From Quillaja saponaria (taxonomy: Eukaryota > Streptophyta > Magnoliopsida > Fabales > Quillajaceae), in NCBI GenBank assembly GCA_029379385.1, contig CM055618.1, positions 2,924,134-2,988,133 of the forward strand: 64,000 bases of DNA. The letters are read 5' to 3'. The notes under the pieces are model-generated. The model searched no databases. It was not told the DNA's origin and saw only the letters and a program-made list of their open reading frames with translations. Made by a program: the position numbers and the translations under genes. Below are positions 10,154-22,089 of this stretch, piece by piece (the stretch's first letter is position 1; the number at the start of each line of letters is the position of its first letter).

Positions 10154-13027
10154 TTAATTCCTAGTACAGCCATATCTTTCTCGAATGAATGCCCCCCATG
10201 TAAGTTTCGGTCTCCCCTTTCCCCGTCTAACCCCTGGCACCTGAACCATGTCACATTGCTTAACTACTGCGTCCACTGGCCGACGTTGGATGTGTCCAAA
10301 CCAACGTAGACGATTCTCCCTCATTTTCTCCTCAATAGGTGCTACTTCCACCTTCCTACGAATCTCCTCATTTCTTATTCTATCCTTTCTTGTATGTCCT
10401 GTCATCCATCTTAACATTCTCATTTCGGCTACTCCAATCTTATGCGAATGTTGCTTCTTAACTGCCCAACATTCGGTACCATACAGCATAGCTGGTCTCA
10501 CTGCAGACTTATAAAATTTCCCTTTCAATCTATTTGGGATTTTAGGATCACATAAAACTCCCGAAGCACTCCGCCACTGCACCTACCCTGCCTTAATCAT
10601 ATGGTTTACATCATGCTCAATTGCACCATCTTTTTGTATAAATGACCCTAAATACTTAAACACATCCTTGGTAGGGATTGTCTGACAGTCTAAAATTATA
10701 TCATTCGGGCCTCCTCTAGTTTTACTGAAATTGCACTCTATATATTCGGTTTTTTTCCGACTCAATCTAAGGCCTTTAGATTCTAACGCGTTCCGCCACA
10801 TTCCTAGTTTAGAATTTAAACCTTCCCTAGTTTCGTCTACCAACACAATATCATCGGCAAACAACATGCACCAAGGAGCCCTATCTTGAATATTATAGGT
10901 GAGTTCATCCATGACTAACGCAAATAGGTAAGGACTTAAGAATGAACCTTGGTGAACACCTATCGTGATCAGGAACTCTCTCGTCATACCATCTACAGTC
11001 CGCACCCTAGTTAATACTCCTTCATACATATCTTTAATAACTTCTACATATTTAGTTGGGACCTTTTTCTTCTCGAGTACCCACCACAAGACTTGTCTTG
11101 GCACTTTATCATACGCTTTTTCTAGATCAATAAAGACCATGTGAAGATCCTTTTTCTTTTCTCTATATTTCTCCATTAATCTCCTAAGTAGAAAAATAGC
11201 CTCCATTGTAGATCTTCCAGGCATAAAGCCAAATTGATTCTCAGAAACTACAGTCTCATTCCTAAGCCTACGCTCAATCACTCTCTCCCACAGTTTCATT
11301 GTATGGCTAATAAGTTTTATACCTCGATAATTCGAACAACTTTGAATATCTCCTTTATTCTTATAAATAGGGATTAATGTACTCTTCCTCCACTCATCTG
11401 GCATTTTCTTGGTTACTAAAATCTTGTTAAAAAGATTTGTAAGCCAAGTTACTCCAATATCTCCTAGGCATCTCCAAACTTCTATTGGAATATCATCTGG
11501 GCCCAATGCCTTACCATTCTTCATCTTAAGCATAGTTTCTTTAACCTCCTGAGCTCTAATCCGACGAACAAATCAACGGTTCGTATCATCAAAGGTGACA
11601 TCAAGGTCTCCAAAATCACCCATTGACTCTTCATTAAATAAAGTATCGAAATAAGTTCGCCATCTCTCATTAATCTCGTCTTCCTTAACTAAAACCCTAT
11701 CAGCCTCATCCTTAATGCACTTAATACGAATTAGGTCTTTAGTTCGTCTTTCCTTTTGCTTGGCAATCCTATAAATATCTTTCTCTCCATCCTTTGTCTC
11801 TAACTTTTGGTAAAGTCCTTCGCAAGCCTTGCCTCTAGCTTCCCTAACCGCTTTCTTAGCATCTTTCCTAGCTTGTCTAAAACATTTATAATTATCTTCA
11901 TTTCTACACTTGTGTAATCTTTTATAACATTCTTTTTTAGCTTTAATAGCTTGTTGAACTTCTTCATTCCACCACCATGTCTCCTTAGTCGGAGGTCCAC
12001 GTCCTCTACTTTCTCCTAACACCTCTCTAGCCGTATTCCTGATACGACTCGCCATCTCATCCCAAATCATGTTAGGCTTACCCTCCACCCTCCAAGGATC
12101 ACCCTGTAACATTTTATCTTTAAAAAGAGTCATCTTCCCTCCATTCAAATTCCACCATCTAGTCTTAATACACTTATTACTTTTATACTTTTGCTTCCGC
12201 CACTTAACGCCAACATCCACAACCATAAGTTTATGCTGAGACACTAAACACTCGCCGGGTAAAACCTTACAATCCTTACAAATAGCTCTATTAACCTTTC
12301 TAGTCATAACAAAATCTATTTGGCTCTTTTTCGGTCCGCTACTAAAGGTGATTAAGTGCGACTCTCGTTTTTTAAAGAACGTGTTAGCTAAAATCAGGTC
12401 ATACGCAACTGCAAAATCTAAAATAGACTCTCCACCCTCGTTCTTAACGCCATAACCATATCCTCCATGTACGCGCTCAAAGCCCTCATTAGTACTTCCT
12501 ACATGACCGTTCAAATCAGCACCAATAAACAATTTCTCACCTAATGGTACTTCTTGAACTATCTCCTCTAAATCTTCCCAAAAAGCCTTCTTAGTAGATT
12601 TTTTCAATCCTATTTGGGGAGCATAGGCGCTGATGATATTAAATGTCTCCTCGTCTATCATCAATTTCACTAAAATTATTCTATCACTTATCCTCTTGAT
12701 TTCTACAACCTCGTCCTTCAAATTTCCATCAACAATAATCTCCACTCCATTCCTATTTCTAGTCTTACCGGTATACCACATCTTGAATCCTGTTCTCTCT
12801 ATCTCTCTAGCATTTTCTCCTACCCACTTAGTTTCTTGTAAACAAGCAATATTAATCCTCCTTCTACTCATAGTATCTACAAGCTCTCTTAATTTACCAG
12901 TAAGAGTCCCTATGTTCCAAGTAGCTATACGAATCTTACCCTGGACTAGCTTCTTTACCCGCACCCGCCCTCGATGCGAGAACCCTTGCTCGTTTTGCAC
13001 AACACCTAGGCGCCGATGTGGCGCCCA
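10154..13027 (-). pseudogene. RTE LINE polyprotein: APE endonuclease plus reverse transcriptase, two nonsense codons
   Basis: One continuous frame of about 958 codons. The endonuclease comes first (RIATWNIG, CLQETKW, SAYAPQ, GADLNGHVG, SQIDFVM, SQHKLMV), placing the catalytic Asn, Glu, Asp and His residues in order. A basic linker follows, then the reverse transcriptase: [53 protein letters not shown] (10850-10861) and KYLGS. A C-terminal block has YGTECW and RWFGHIQRRP. It is broken by TGA at 11573-11575, compatible with CGA to TGA at a CpG, and TAG at 10583-10585, where the family has Trp. No ATG opens the frame. An upstream in-frame TAG lies at 13028-13030, so the start is unclear. The protein would nick target DNA and prime reverse transcription there; as it stands the element is inactive. 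Confidence 0.92.
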
Positions 13028-13234
13028 CTAAGCCTGTGACGACCCAGCCCTTGCTCATTTCTCACTACACTCGGGATCCGATGCAGAGCGTCGCTAAGAG
13101 GGTTACGCCCTAATGAATACTCGGTAAGATTCATCATCATAGGGTTTGACTAGTTTTACGCTGGCCGTCAACCTATCGCAACCCTCTTCCTTTATCCAGG
13201 CTTGGGACCGGCAGAGTAACCTCTGGCGGAGTTA

Positions 13235-13250
13235 AAATCTAAATATATAC
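13235..13250. repeat. LINE target-site duplication, right copy
   Basis: Identical to 10030-10045; it abuts the LINE 5' end. Confidence 0.9.
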
Positions 13251-13616
13251 ATATAAATATATAATTGTCGATTATGAAAGGGAAAAAGAGGTACAAACAA
13301 TAATGAAAATACGTGGTTGATGTACAAAAATCTATGAATAACTGAATTGGTTGTGTTTAAAAACATTTTAATATTCATGTAAAACAAACATATTACTTAT
13401 AATTATATGATGGATTTTTAATACAAGAGGAGTGAATAAAGTTTGCAATTAAGCATTGGATATATATATAAAGTATATACCATGACTTGTCCATATATAA
13501 ACAACTTTTCATGAATGCCTTTCCTAATCTGCCTCTTAGCTTTTTTCACTGCCCATGACACAAAAACATAAGAAGATTCATTCTTGGTTGGTTTGTTTCA
13601 ATGCAAAAGCAAAGCC
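13251..13616 (+). other. Presumed upstream region of the NPH3 pseudogene
   Basis: 366 bp of AT-rich DNA between the LINE insertion and the first recognisable codon of the pseudogene. No TATA box at a convincing distance could be singled out among many AT-rich stretches. The LINE has separated this short flank from any more distant control sequence. Confidence 0.4.
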
Positions 13617-14900
13617 ATGACTCAGTTTTGCCAAATCCGCATCAATGGTCACTTTATGAATGAGGTAATAATTCTAATCATCATGGAGTAAGGAGTACCC
13701 TATTATTCTTTTTGAGTGATTTAGTAATTATTTAGTTTCTTCTGCATAAAGTTGTATCAAAATACTCAGGAAGGTTGAGGAAGATCATCAACCAAAAGAA
13801 GAGAAAATCTGATCAGACAAAGAAAATATATATCGAAATCGATGATTTCCCTGGTGGCCCAAATGGATTTGAGCTGGTTTCTAGGTTCTATTACAATAAT
13901 GAAAAAATCACAATAACAGTATCAAATGTTTCCATTCTCCATTGTTGTGCTTTCGACCTTGGTATGATAGAGAGGGTCTCCAGCAATAATCTCTTATAAA
14001 AAACAGAAACCTTTCTTAGCAAAATGTTTTACTGGAAATGGAATGAAATACTTTTGAGCCTCAAGAGCTGTGAATCATTTTATTCATATGCAGATTCCTC
14101 TGGTCTTATACAAAATATCATTTGTGCACTCTTGACAATGATTGCTGAAACTTCAGATACAAACGAGCTCATAACCACATCATTGCTTTCATCATCATCT
14201 TCTCTAGAAACCAATTCCATCAATAGGTCCTCTTCTTCATCCAAAAGTAGAACCACACCAAAAACATTAACCAAGTCATTTTTGTCAAGCAAAGCATGGT
14301 GGTTTGATGATTTGAAGATTTTACCCCTAAAGATCATGGAGAAAGTCAATTAAAGTTTGGGAGCATAAGGAATAGATAACAACAACCTAACCCTTACAAG
14401 ATTTCTTCTTCATTATCTGAAAACAGCATCTCACACTCCAGGTTTGAAGAATGAATATGTTGGTCTTGCAGAAATAGCTACTTATGGGGTTATTTTTGTT
14501 GGTAAGAAGGCATTCTCTTTTAGAGGGCTATTTTGGGTATTGAGGATTGTCTCTGGTTTTGGTCTGAGTAGGGATTGCAGAGTTGGATTGGAGAAATTAA
14601 TAGGTGGGATGATTGATCAAGCTACATTGGATGATTTGCTAGTATCTGGATATGACAGAGGAGTTTATGATGTTAATCTTGTGTTAAGATTGATCAGAGT
14701 ATTTGTTGAGAGTAATGGCAATGATGGGGTCTATCTGCAGAAGTTGAAGAAAGTTGGTAGATTAGTTGATAAGTATTTGGTGAAATATCCCCTGATCAGA
14801 ACCTCCAAGTCTCTAAATTTATGGGAGTTGCAGAGAGTCTACCAGATTCTGCTAGGGATTGCTTTGACGGGGTCTATAGAGCATTGATATCTATCTTGAG

Positions 14901-15237
14901 GTGAACATTCATATCCTTTTTCTCTTTTCCATTTTATCCATTATGATCAAAATAGTTAATCTTACAAATATTTTCAATTTCTTGACACGCTTAGAGAAGT
15001 TGAATATTCTCTTATAAGTATAGCTGTTTCTTGTTTAAATAACTACTTTAACTCAATTCAATTAAATCTTAAATTCTAAACTAGTTAAGAGTCAACTACA
15101 TACATAAATCATTTTCTTTATTAGCATCAACACATCATTTTAGTGACTGTCAAGAGCAATCGGACACCAAAATATAAAAGACAATTCTACTTTCTCAACT
15201 AGTCAACTATAAGAAAAAGTATCGAATAATGCTCTTC

Positions 15238-15268
<31 letters not shown>

Positions 15269-16384
15269 TTTTTGCAGAAACATAAAAATAGCAAGAAATC
15301 TTAACTTCAAATAATAATGGTCTGCGAAATGAATAATGAGAAGAGTTATCAATGGTTTTAAGTATAAATTGTAGGAGGTTTAATGTAAATTTGTTTATGA
15401 TAACAGCATTTCAAAAGGAATTTAGTAAAGTATACTGGGACCAAAAGAAGAGGAAAGTATAATTTTTTTTTTTTTTTGGTACATCGGAAAGTGAAGAAGA
15501 AAGGATAATGACAAGGAAGGTATTCAGATAGGTAGTAAACATTTTATATAGGGAATCAAATTATTCAAGTGAACTATGGCCCATACCTTTTAGAAATATT
15601 CCTATTTATCTGGCATTCTTATCTTTATTCATATGAAAGTCCACGTAACCCATTACCCAGTTGTTGCCTCCCTCCATCGACAAAATACTAATTTGTCATT
15701 CTCCAAAGAGACCATTTAATTAGTACTAGTGTTACAATGTCCTATTGTTTAGAGTTTAAGTTTTCCAAACTCATAAATTATGTAACAAAGTTTTACTTTT
15801 TAAGAATATAATTTAGATAGATAATCTGAAATTATGTTCCTTTAATTTTCTTTTTCTTAACTTGTGTTTATGGTTAACAAATATAAATGTTTATATCACG
15901 AGTTCCCTAACATATGTGACTTGTTAAACTTATCCTTTTAGCAAAATAATATTTTTTTTACATTTAAAGTTTGAGTAATTTACATATTAAGAACTATTCT
16001 TAAAACATTCGATAATTATTGAAGGAGATCGATACTACTTCTTGTAGGCCATGTTTTCTGTTGTCATTAATTGTTTGCATGTAATATCCATGAATGGTTG
16101 GTGTTTGCATGTAATATTCATTTGTATAAATATCAGATATTGTAAAACATTACAATTAAGCAAATCTTAGAAGATTAGTGTTTTACCAAAACATTTTAAC
16201 AAAAATTACTATCCTATAATTATGCATAATGTGTAGTTCCATCATTTCTAACAATCTTCTTTTTTGAGAATGGAATACATCCCTATAGTCCTATATTTAG
16301 TAATTCCGGAATTCTTTTTTTTGTATTGAGGATCATCGAAATAAGCAAGAATACTATTTATCACAATTTTTGTGAACATTGCAG
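14901..16384 (+). other. Intron 2 of the NPH3 pseudogene
   Basis: 1484 bp with intact GTGAAC donor and TTGCAG acceptor. It holds an old RTE 3' fragment (15047-15130), a T tract (15246-15273), a second T tract near 15460 and otherwise AT-rich DNA with no frame of note. Confidence 0.8.
15047..15130 (-). mobile_element. Degenerate 3' end of an older RTE element (or derived SINE)
   Basis: The text from CTCAATTCAATTAAATCTTAA through CTAGTTAAGAGTCAACTA to TTAGCATCAA matches, with scattered changes, the 3' terminus of the LINE at 10050-10135, in the same orientation. It includes the remnant of the TCAAC tail. The changes make it clearly older than the 10046-13234 insertion. Confidence 0.7.
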
Positions 16385-16786
16385 TCTCACCCGACACTTT
16401 CATTTGAGGAAGGATCAAGATTATGTAGATGTCTCAATTACAAGAAACTCATCCTTGAAGCTTCTAAAGACCTTGCAAAAAACCAGAGAATCCCTCCAAG
16501 GATTGCAATGCAAGCGCTCTTCTCTCAACAATCGAAAATAATGACAAACGAATATGTAATGGAGAGTTCAAGCATGAAACGTTCCCAGATGGTTTTGTAC
16601 AAAAGAATCAGTTCTAAAAGTTTCTCGGAAGAGAAAGAACATATCACAGCAAATCTGCAACGAATGCAATGAATGGTTGTGGAGTTAGAGAAATCGTGTG
16701 GTGAGATGAAGGGTCAGATGCCAAGGTCGATTGGATATAATGTCATAAGCACCACATGCATTAGAGTCTTGCCAAGATTGTGTTGA

Positions 16787-16987
16787 CATGTTTTTTTTTT
16801 TTTTTTTTGGTTCATAGTATGCCTGTTGCTTATGAGCTACATACACAATAAGGTAGCTCTCTCTTCTCATAAACCTGCATCTTAAAAAAAAAATGGAAGA
16901 TTTGATTCCAAGTCCTTGGTAACATCAAGAGTTTTATAAGTTGAAAAAAAACTTGCACCTTCATGTTGACAGGTATTCTAACTGTAA

Positions 16988-17022
<35 letters not shown>

Positions 17023-18390
17023 AAACAAAAAATAAAATAAAATAAAAACAGAATTTTCAATATGATATTCCCTAGGGGAAATGATTCTTTCATTGTCTAG
17101 AAGCATCAGTTTTGTTGAGAATTTGAATTTGAAAATGGAAGGTAAATTTTGGTACTATTAGATAACAATAAACAAATGGCATGGCGAATGACAAAAAACA
17201 AATGGGACTCAGACAAGCTTAAAGAACATGCAAAATTTACATATATAAATCAGAGCCAAGGTGATTATAACATAATTTGGCCTCGCATTTAAATTTACGA
17301 GAAAGTATCAAAATTCAGATGTTTCAGTTCAAATTAAAATCAGTCTAAAGTATAATTCAATCAGATTCAGGGAAAATATAAGAGTTTGGAATTTAATAAG
17401 TGCATAATGGTTTCTAAGAGGGGTAAGAAATAGAAAGTGTTATGAATTAAGGATGAAGGAACCGAGTATATGACATACTCAATACACTTGCCTAAAGGAG
17501 AGTGTTAATCTAGTGAGGGAGGCTCGATTAGTTGGTTTCGAATTTAGGTGGGATAGTTTTGTGTTGGAGGTTTGTTATTTGGTTAATAGTGTTTTAGATG
17601 TTGGAGGTGGAGGAAAGTAAAGGCAAAGTAAGCTTGGAAAAAGAGTTTTATTGATGTAGGACAATAGTATGATACTTAAGAGACTGAATTTAATAATATT
17701 TTGTAAAAGGGTTTGTGATTTTTTAAAAGTCATATTATGTAAAATTGACATGCGATATTTTTTAAAATTTACCGTAATTTTTAACCATTATTTTTGCACT
17801 ACTGACAACATTACGTAACGTTATGCTGAGCTTGCTAGCTTAAGATTTTAGCTTTGTTGGCCTACCTTATACCTTGCATATTTATAGGCATCTAATTAAA
17901 CTACCTTTGGTCTATTTTTTTCTAACACCATGTACTTATTCCAAAATGTCGGTAATGCATTTAGCCTACCTTATACCCTCGCATATATTGCCTATTTATA
18001 GGCATCTAGTTAATCCGCCTTTCGTTTTTCAACAAGACAAGGCTTAGAGCCTTTAACCAACATGCATACTCTTATCCATTAAGTTCACCGCCTTAAGAAA
18101 TGTCTAACATTCTAGACCATTTACTTAGCTAATTATCTAATGTAGCGAACATAGGCTATCTAGTTAACATCTCTTCCAGACTATTCTTTGGATAATGTAT
18201 ATTAATTTTAACAGAGTTTCAGAATTTGTAAAATATTTTAGATTATAACAATCTTTACTTAGAGATTCATGAGAGTTGTAATTATCTTTACCTCTCTCCA
18301 GAAACCAATAACGGCACCGAACAGGTCACCACTCACTATTCTTCCTGGTCCTTCTTTACAGGTCGATAGGATAGTCTAAGAAATTTTGGA
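16787..18390. other. Non-coding interval with microsatellite and a local duplication
   Basis: Holds an (AAAT)n tract (about 16986-17023) followed by AAATA-rich DNA. A pair of similar segments (about 17858-17910 and 17965-18020) share CTACCTTATACC.., TATTTATAGGCATCTA and TTAA.C..CCTTT. Short open frames here have no known motif. Confidence 0.5.
16986..17023. repeat. (AAAT)n microsatellite
   Basis: About nine uninterrupted TAAA units, followed by a short AAAAT-type run. Confidence 0.9.
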
Positions 18391-20699
18391 ATATATTGTT
18401 GGGGATTATACAAATTGAGATCTGACAAAAATTACAATCGACATTCACAATAAAATATAAGTAGAAGAGAAAGAAAGCAAGATATTACGTGATTCAGACA
18501 CTTATCTACATCTCCTGATAATAAGAGAAATTATACTATTTTAAGAAAACTTATATAAAGAGTAATGTTTTTAAATTAGACCCACGATTGACTTGAAAAT
18601 TTGCTGGGCCTCGGTGTTCGAAATTTTATGAGCAGGCAGCCGTACATTGTGTAGTTTTGATTTTAATAAAACAGGTTAGGGCTTGTTAGAGTCCAGCTAA
18701 TTTATGTGATAAGCTGGTTAGGGCTTAACAACACATATTTGTGTATGATGTGGGTTGGCCAGTAAATGTAGTCTAATTACCTTAAGAAGTTTTTAATGGG
18801 AGGATATTTTAGTTTTATTATACATAGGCTATGTCCTCTCTTATCTCTTAGTCACACTAACTTTGCCCTATTGAGAGCTATCAGTACGAGTATAGAGAGA
18901 AAGATCTAACATGATGATTCAATTAAGGCATGCTTGCTTAGGATTTCAACTTGTCTGCTGCTATAGGTCAATCAGATACGTGTGTATTATATTAAATTGT
19001 ATTTTAAATTCATGTATGTGATCATTTAATTATGTTTCATGTGAAATCAGAGCTGGATATATATGGATTTAGAATCCTGGAATTTATTTAATTAATATAA
19101 AATAGCAGGGTTTATTTAAGTCAGATTTTTAAACTAAAAAATCAAAATCTTAGATGAATGAAAATGAGTTTCTAATGTTGGGTGTTTTATTCCTCTTCGA
19201 AATTACTTCAATTTGATATATGGACTGTATAATATAATCGACTATGTGTTGAGAAATCTGAATTTTAAGTTTCGGGTTGTTTATAAAATTGAATTTAATT
19301 TTTGATTTGAAAAACATGATTTCATGTTGTTTAAATTGATTTAGATGATGGGTTTTTCTTCTAGTATGTGTTTATACATGATTAGAAACCATTCAATTAG
19401 TTTAAATCGTGTTATTTTGAGAAATTTGAATAAAACCCTTTTGAATTAGAGTTAGGGTTCATATCATTCTAAATTTCAATTGATTGATATTTACTTGATC
19501 AACATGAAGTTGACTTAGGGTTTATGTTAGAATGGTAATCCAAAACAAAACCCATTCAGAAAATTGAAGAAAAATGCATTGAAACTTAAAAAAAAAAATT
19601 AAAAACTGGGTCATTCAAACACGAATTCGCCAGGTCAAACTGACCAGGCTGGAGGTTGAAGAAGGCTAGCCTCGCCAGCAACCCAGCCCCAAGCATTGCC
19701 CTCTGGTGCTCCATTCCGTTTTATTTTTTTTCACCCCTCAATAATTTTTAATTCCCAATCTATTAGTGTGGTAGAATTTAGGAAATTATAAGCATAAAAT
19801 ATAGTATTTTACATACTATTTTGTTTTGTTCGAAAATAATATTGTTTTTTGATATATATTTATTGGGACCTATTGGGATTTTATATGTTATATGAATTAG
19901 AACTAGAGATAGCATGTACCTAGTGAGAGCTATATTTTAGCATAATCTCATGTTTTAGAACATGTTCCGTGACAACCTCAACTTTTATTAAAGTTTGTAT
20001 AAAGTTTGCAACTTGTACTAAGTGATCCAATAAGATACTTTTGAATTGTATTTTAGTTAGGAAGGACCGATTGTGGTTAAATTCATTTTCCTGGCTTATG
20101 AAAACTTTATAGGTTTATATAAATAGTTGTCACAAAAATGGTCTATCTATATAGACTTGTGAGGTTTTTAAAGCCTAAAGTACGAGATGTTTCCTAGGTT
20201 ATGATACATAATTTCCTAGCCAAATGGGGTTATTATGTTCTCAATGAAACATATTATTTGGAATATACCGACCTAAAAGGTTTATCTTCCCAAAAGGATA
20301 AATTTTTCGACAGCGAGAATGCTTTAATGTTTTGGTTCATGTGTTGATTATGAGATCTTAATTGCATATTATATTTTCTGCCAAAAGAAGAGTTTATAAT
20401 GATGTGACTTGTATTCATATAAAATAAATTCTTATTCTTAGTTATTTATTACCGATTTTGTTTGATATATTGCATTCCGGACCTAGAAGGTTTATCTACC
20501 CAAAGTGGATGGGCTTTTCGAAAGTTAGGATACTCTCATGTTTTTGTTTCATAGGTTGATTATGAGATCCTAATGACATGTTATATTCTCTAAACAAAGG
20601 CGATTTTGTAATGATGTGCCTTAGATTCATGTAGAAAAAGTTCTTATTCTTAATTATTAATAACCTAGTTTGTTTAGCATGTTGCATTCTTTTATTTTG
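18391..20699 (+). mobile_element. Probable 5' LTR/leader of the copia element
   Basis: No gene. TGAAATCAGAGC at 19042-19053 is two mismatches from the TGGTATCAGAGC primer site and is preceded closely by a CA, so a 5' LTR would end near 19040. Its start is uncertain; TGTTGGGGATT at about 18398 is one candidate. The 1.6 kb between this site and the gag-like text at 20.7 kb is a long non-coding leader. It includes a near-duplicate pair (GGACCTAGAAGGTTTATC.. at about 20478 and ACCTAAAAGGTTTATC.. at about 20270). Confidence 0.35.
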
Positions 20700-22089
20700 A
20701 ATCAGTCTCTTTAGTGGTTAAAGATAATATTATTTCCGTTGAATTGTTGAATGAGTCAAATTTTAAGCAATGGAAGCAATACACTAAGTTTATTCAAAAA
20801 AATATGGACATGATTTAGCCATGTGTGGTGATTAACATGCTACTTTTCTAGTGCTAGGACTAATGCTCATAAAGAGATTTTTGAAAAGTGGGAAACATCT
20901 AATAGGTTAAGCCTCATCTGCTTGAAAATATCTATCTCTTAACACCTTATGAATATTTGTCCAAAATTAAGAATCACTTTTATGTTTCTTAATCCAAATG
21001 TAATTTTAGCTAAAGTTTTTAAGGTAGGTTGAAACATACTTACCATAAAAATAAACAATAAGAAAGTCTCTGGATACTATAGGGCATGGTTCTAATTCTA
21101 TTATAAAAATGAACATCATGTTCTTCTAGTGTAGTAAGAAAGGTAGTGTGAGGCACATTGCCTTTAATTCAAGTCTTGGTTAGAAAAAAAAAAGAATAAC
21201 AAAACAAAATTGTGTTTTAAAAACAAAAGGAAGCCAAGTGAATTAGAGGCAAACATTTGAGTCAGAATGCTGTCAAAGTGGAAGTAAAGTTCATTGGAGT
21301 TGTCTTTTCATTTTTCGAAAATTATTTTGAACATGTTTCAGAAAATGCTTTATGTTGTACTGTCTTTTAAGCGGAATTTGAATTCAATTTTCTCGTTACA
21401 CAAAATTGGTCATTTTATTCTTAATTTTGGTAATTTTAAAGTTCAATGCTTTTAAATTCTAAAATTATTGGTGGATATGTTCTGTCCAATGGATTGTATA
21501 AAATGAGTCTAACTCTTCTAAATTTATTATTCTCTTTTCATGTTGAGAAAATTTATTATCCAAAAAACCTCTAACTAAAGAAAAATAATAAATGTTTTGA
21601 CATAAACATCTAGGTCATATATCAAAGGAAAGAGTTGAAAAACTCATAAATGATGATATTCTCCTTACTTGATTTTGGAGGCTTAGAAATTAGGGTTAAT
21701 TACATCAACAATATATTGATCAAGACAGTGAAAAATTGAGCAGCTTATATTTCAAGTCTCTTAGAGATTTTTTGCATTAATGTTAGTGGACTTTATTCCA
21801 ACATTTTATAAACAGAAAAAGAAGTTGTTTTATCACTTTTACTTTATTGATGACTTTCCCGTTTTGGTTTTCTATATTTAATTAAAAAATAATCTGATTC
21901 TCTTGAAAATTTGAAAGTTTTCAAAATTGAAATTGAAAAATAGTTAGAGAAAGTAATTAAAATTATAAAGTCTGACCGTGGTGTTGAATATTAAGGCATA
22001 TATACATGCTATTGATAAACAATATGTGAGACAGTTTATCAAGTAATTACAATAGTGTGAGGTTGTATCCTAATATACCATACCTATAA
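20700..22089 (+). pseudogene. Ty1/copia gag-protease-integrase, 5' part, heavily mutated
   Basis: The plus-strand text follows plant copia gag and pol in order despite many stops. A gag start (VVKDNIISVELL.ESNFKQWK, about 20715-20790) comes first, then FEKWETSNR..L (about 20880). A zinc-knuckle relic (about 21118-21170) keeps one Cys and the His. The pre-integrase motif HLGHISKERVEKLI lies near 21610-21655, then the integrase core with FIDDF, a KVFKIEIEK block and KSDRGVEY (about 21970-21990). It continues to about 22086 and stops at the CACTA insertion. The rest of the integrase resumes at 29831. No single frame exceeds a few dozen codons, so the element is long dead. Confidence 0.75.
22087..22089. 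repeat. CACTA target-site duplication (TAA), left
   Basis: TAA immediately left of the transposon; matches 29828-29830. CACTA elements create 3-bp duplications. Confidence 0.6.

Larger units (their letters stand above)
10046..13234 (-). mobile_element. RTE-clade LINE, 3189 bp, essentially full length
   Basis: The element lies on the minus strand between two perfect 16-bp duplications. Its 3' end is at low coordinates and carries a (GTTGA)n-type tail (10046-10071) rather than poly(A), typical of plant RTE. Next to the tail is the conserved 3' region containing AACTAGTTGGGGTCGGC (complement near 10090-10106). The 5' UTR runs about 13234-13030 and includes the CTCTGCCGGTCCCAAGCC block known from plant RTE copies. 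A single long frame encodes an endonuclease and a reverse transcriptase, broken by only two stops. Length and both ends suggest a complete insertion event, and the low damage and perfect duplication argue that it is fairly recent. Confidence 0.93.
13617..16786 (+). pseudogene. NPH3-family BTB/POZ protein pseudogene, three exons
   Basis: The intact family (NPH3/RPT2-like, related to At3g22104 and At1g50280) is thought to act as substrate adaptors of CUL3 ubiquitin ligases in light signalling and development. Exon 1 (13617-13664) gives a short BTB start. Exon 2 (13748-14900) gives YSGRLRKI, the BTB end (DDFPGGPNGFELVSRFYYNN), the linker (YADSSGLIQN, WWFDDL) and the NPH3 core with the hallmark DQATLDDLL and YDVNLVLRL. 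Exon 3 (16385-16786) gives [42 protein letters not shown] and a coiled-coil-like end. Damage: TAA at 13997, 14351 and 14366, 1-nt losses near 14780 and 14882, and TGA at 16670. The intron 1 acceptor reads GCAT where AG is expected; intron 2 keeps GT (14901) and CAG (16382-16384). Retained introns show that it decayed in place and is not a retrocopy. Confidence 0.88.

Noticed and set aside
10248..10514. 88-codon plus-strand open frame
   Set aside because: Antisense shadow of the LINE reverse transcriptase C-terminal block.
12633..13031. 132-codon plus-strand open frame
   Set aside because: Lies antisense to the LINE endonuclease; composition is explained by the minus-strand coding sequence.
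14080..14349. 89-codon minus-strand open frame
   Set aside because: Antisense to exon 2 of the NPH3 pseudogene.
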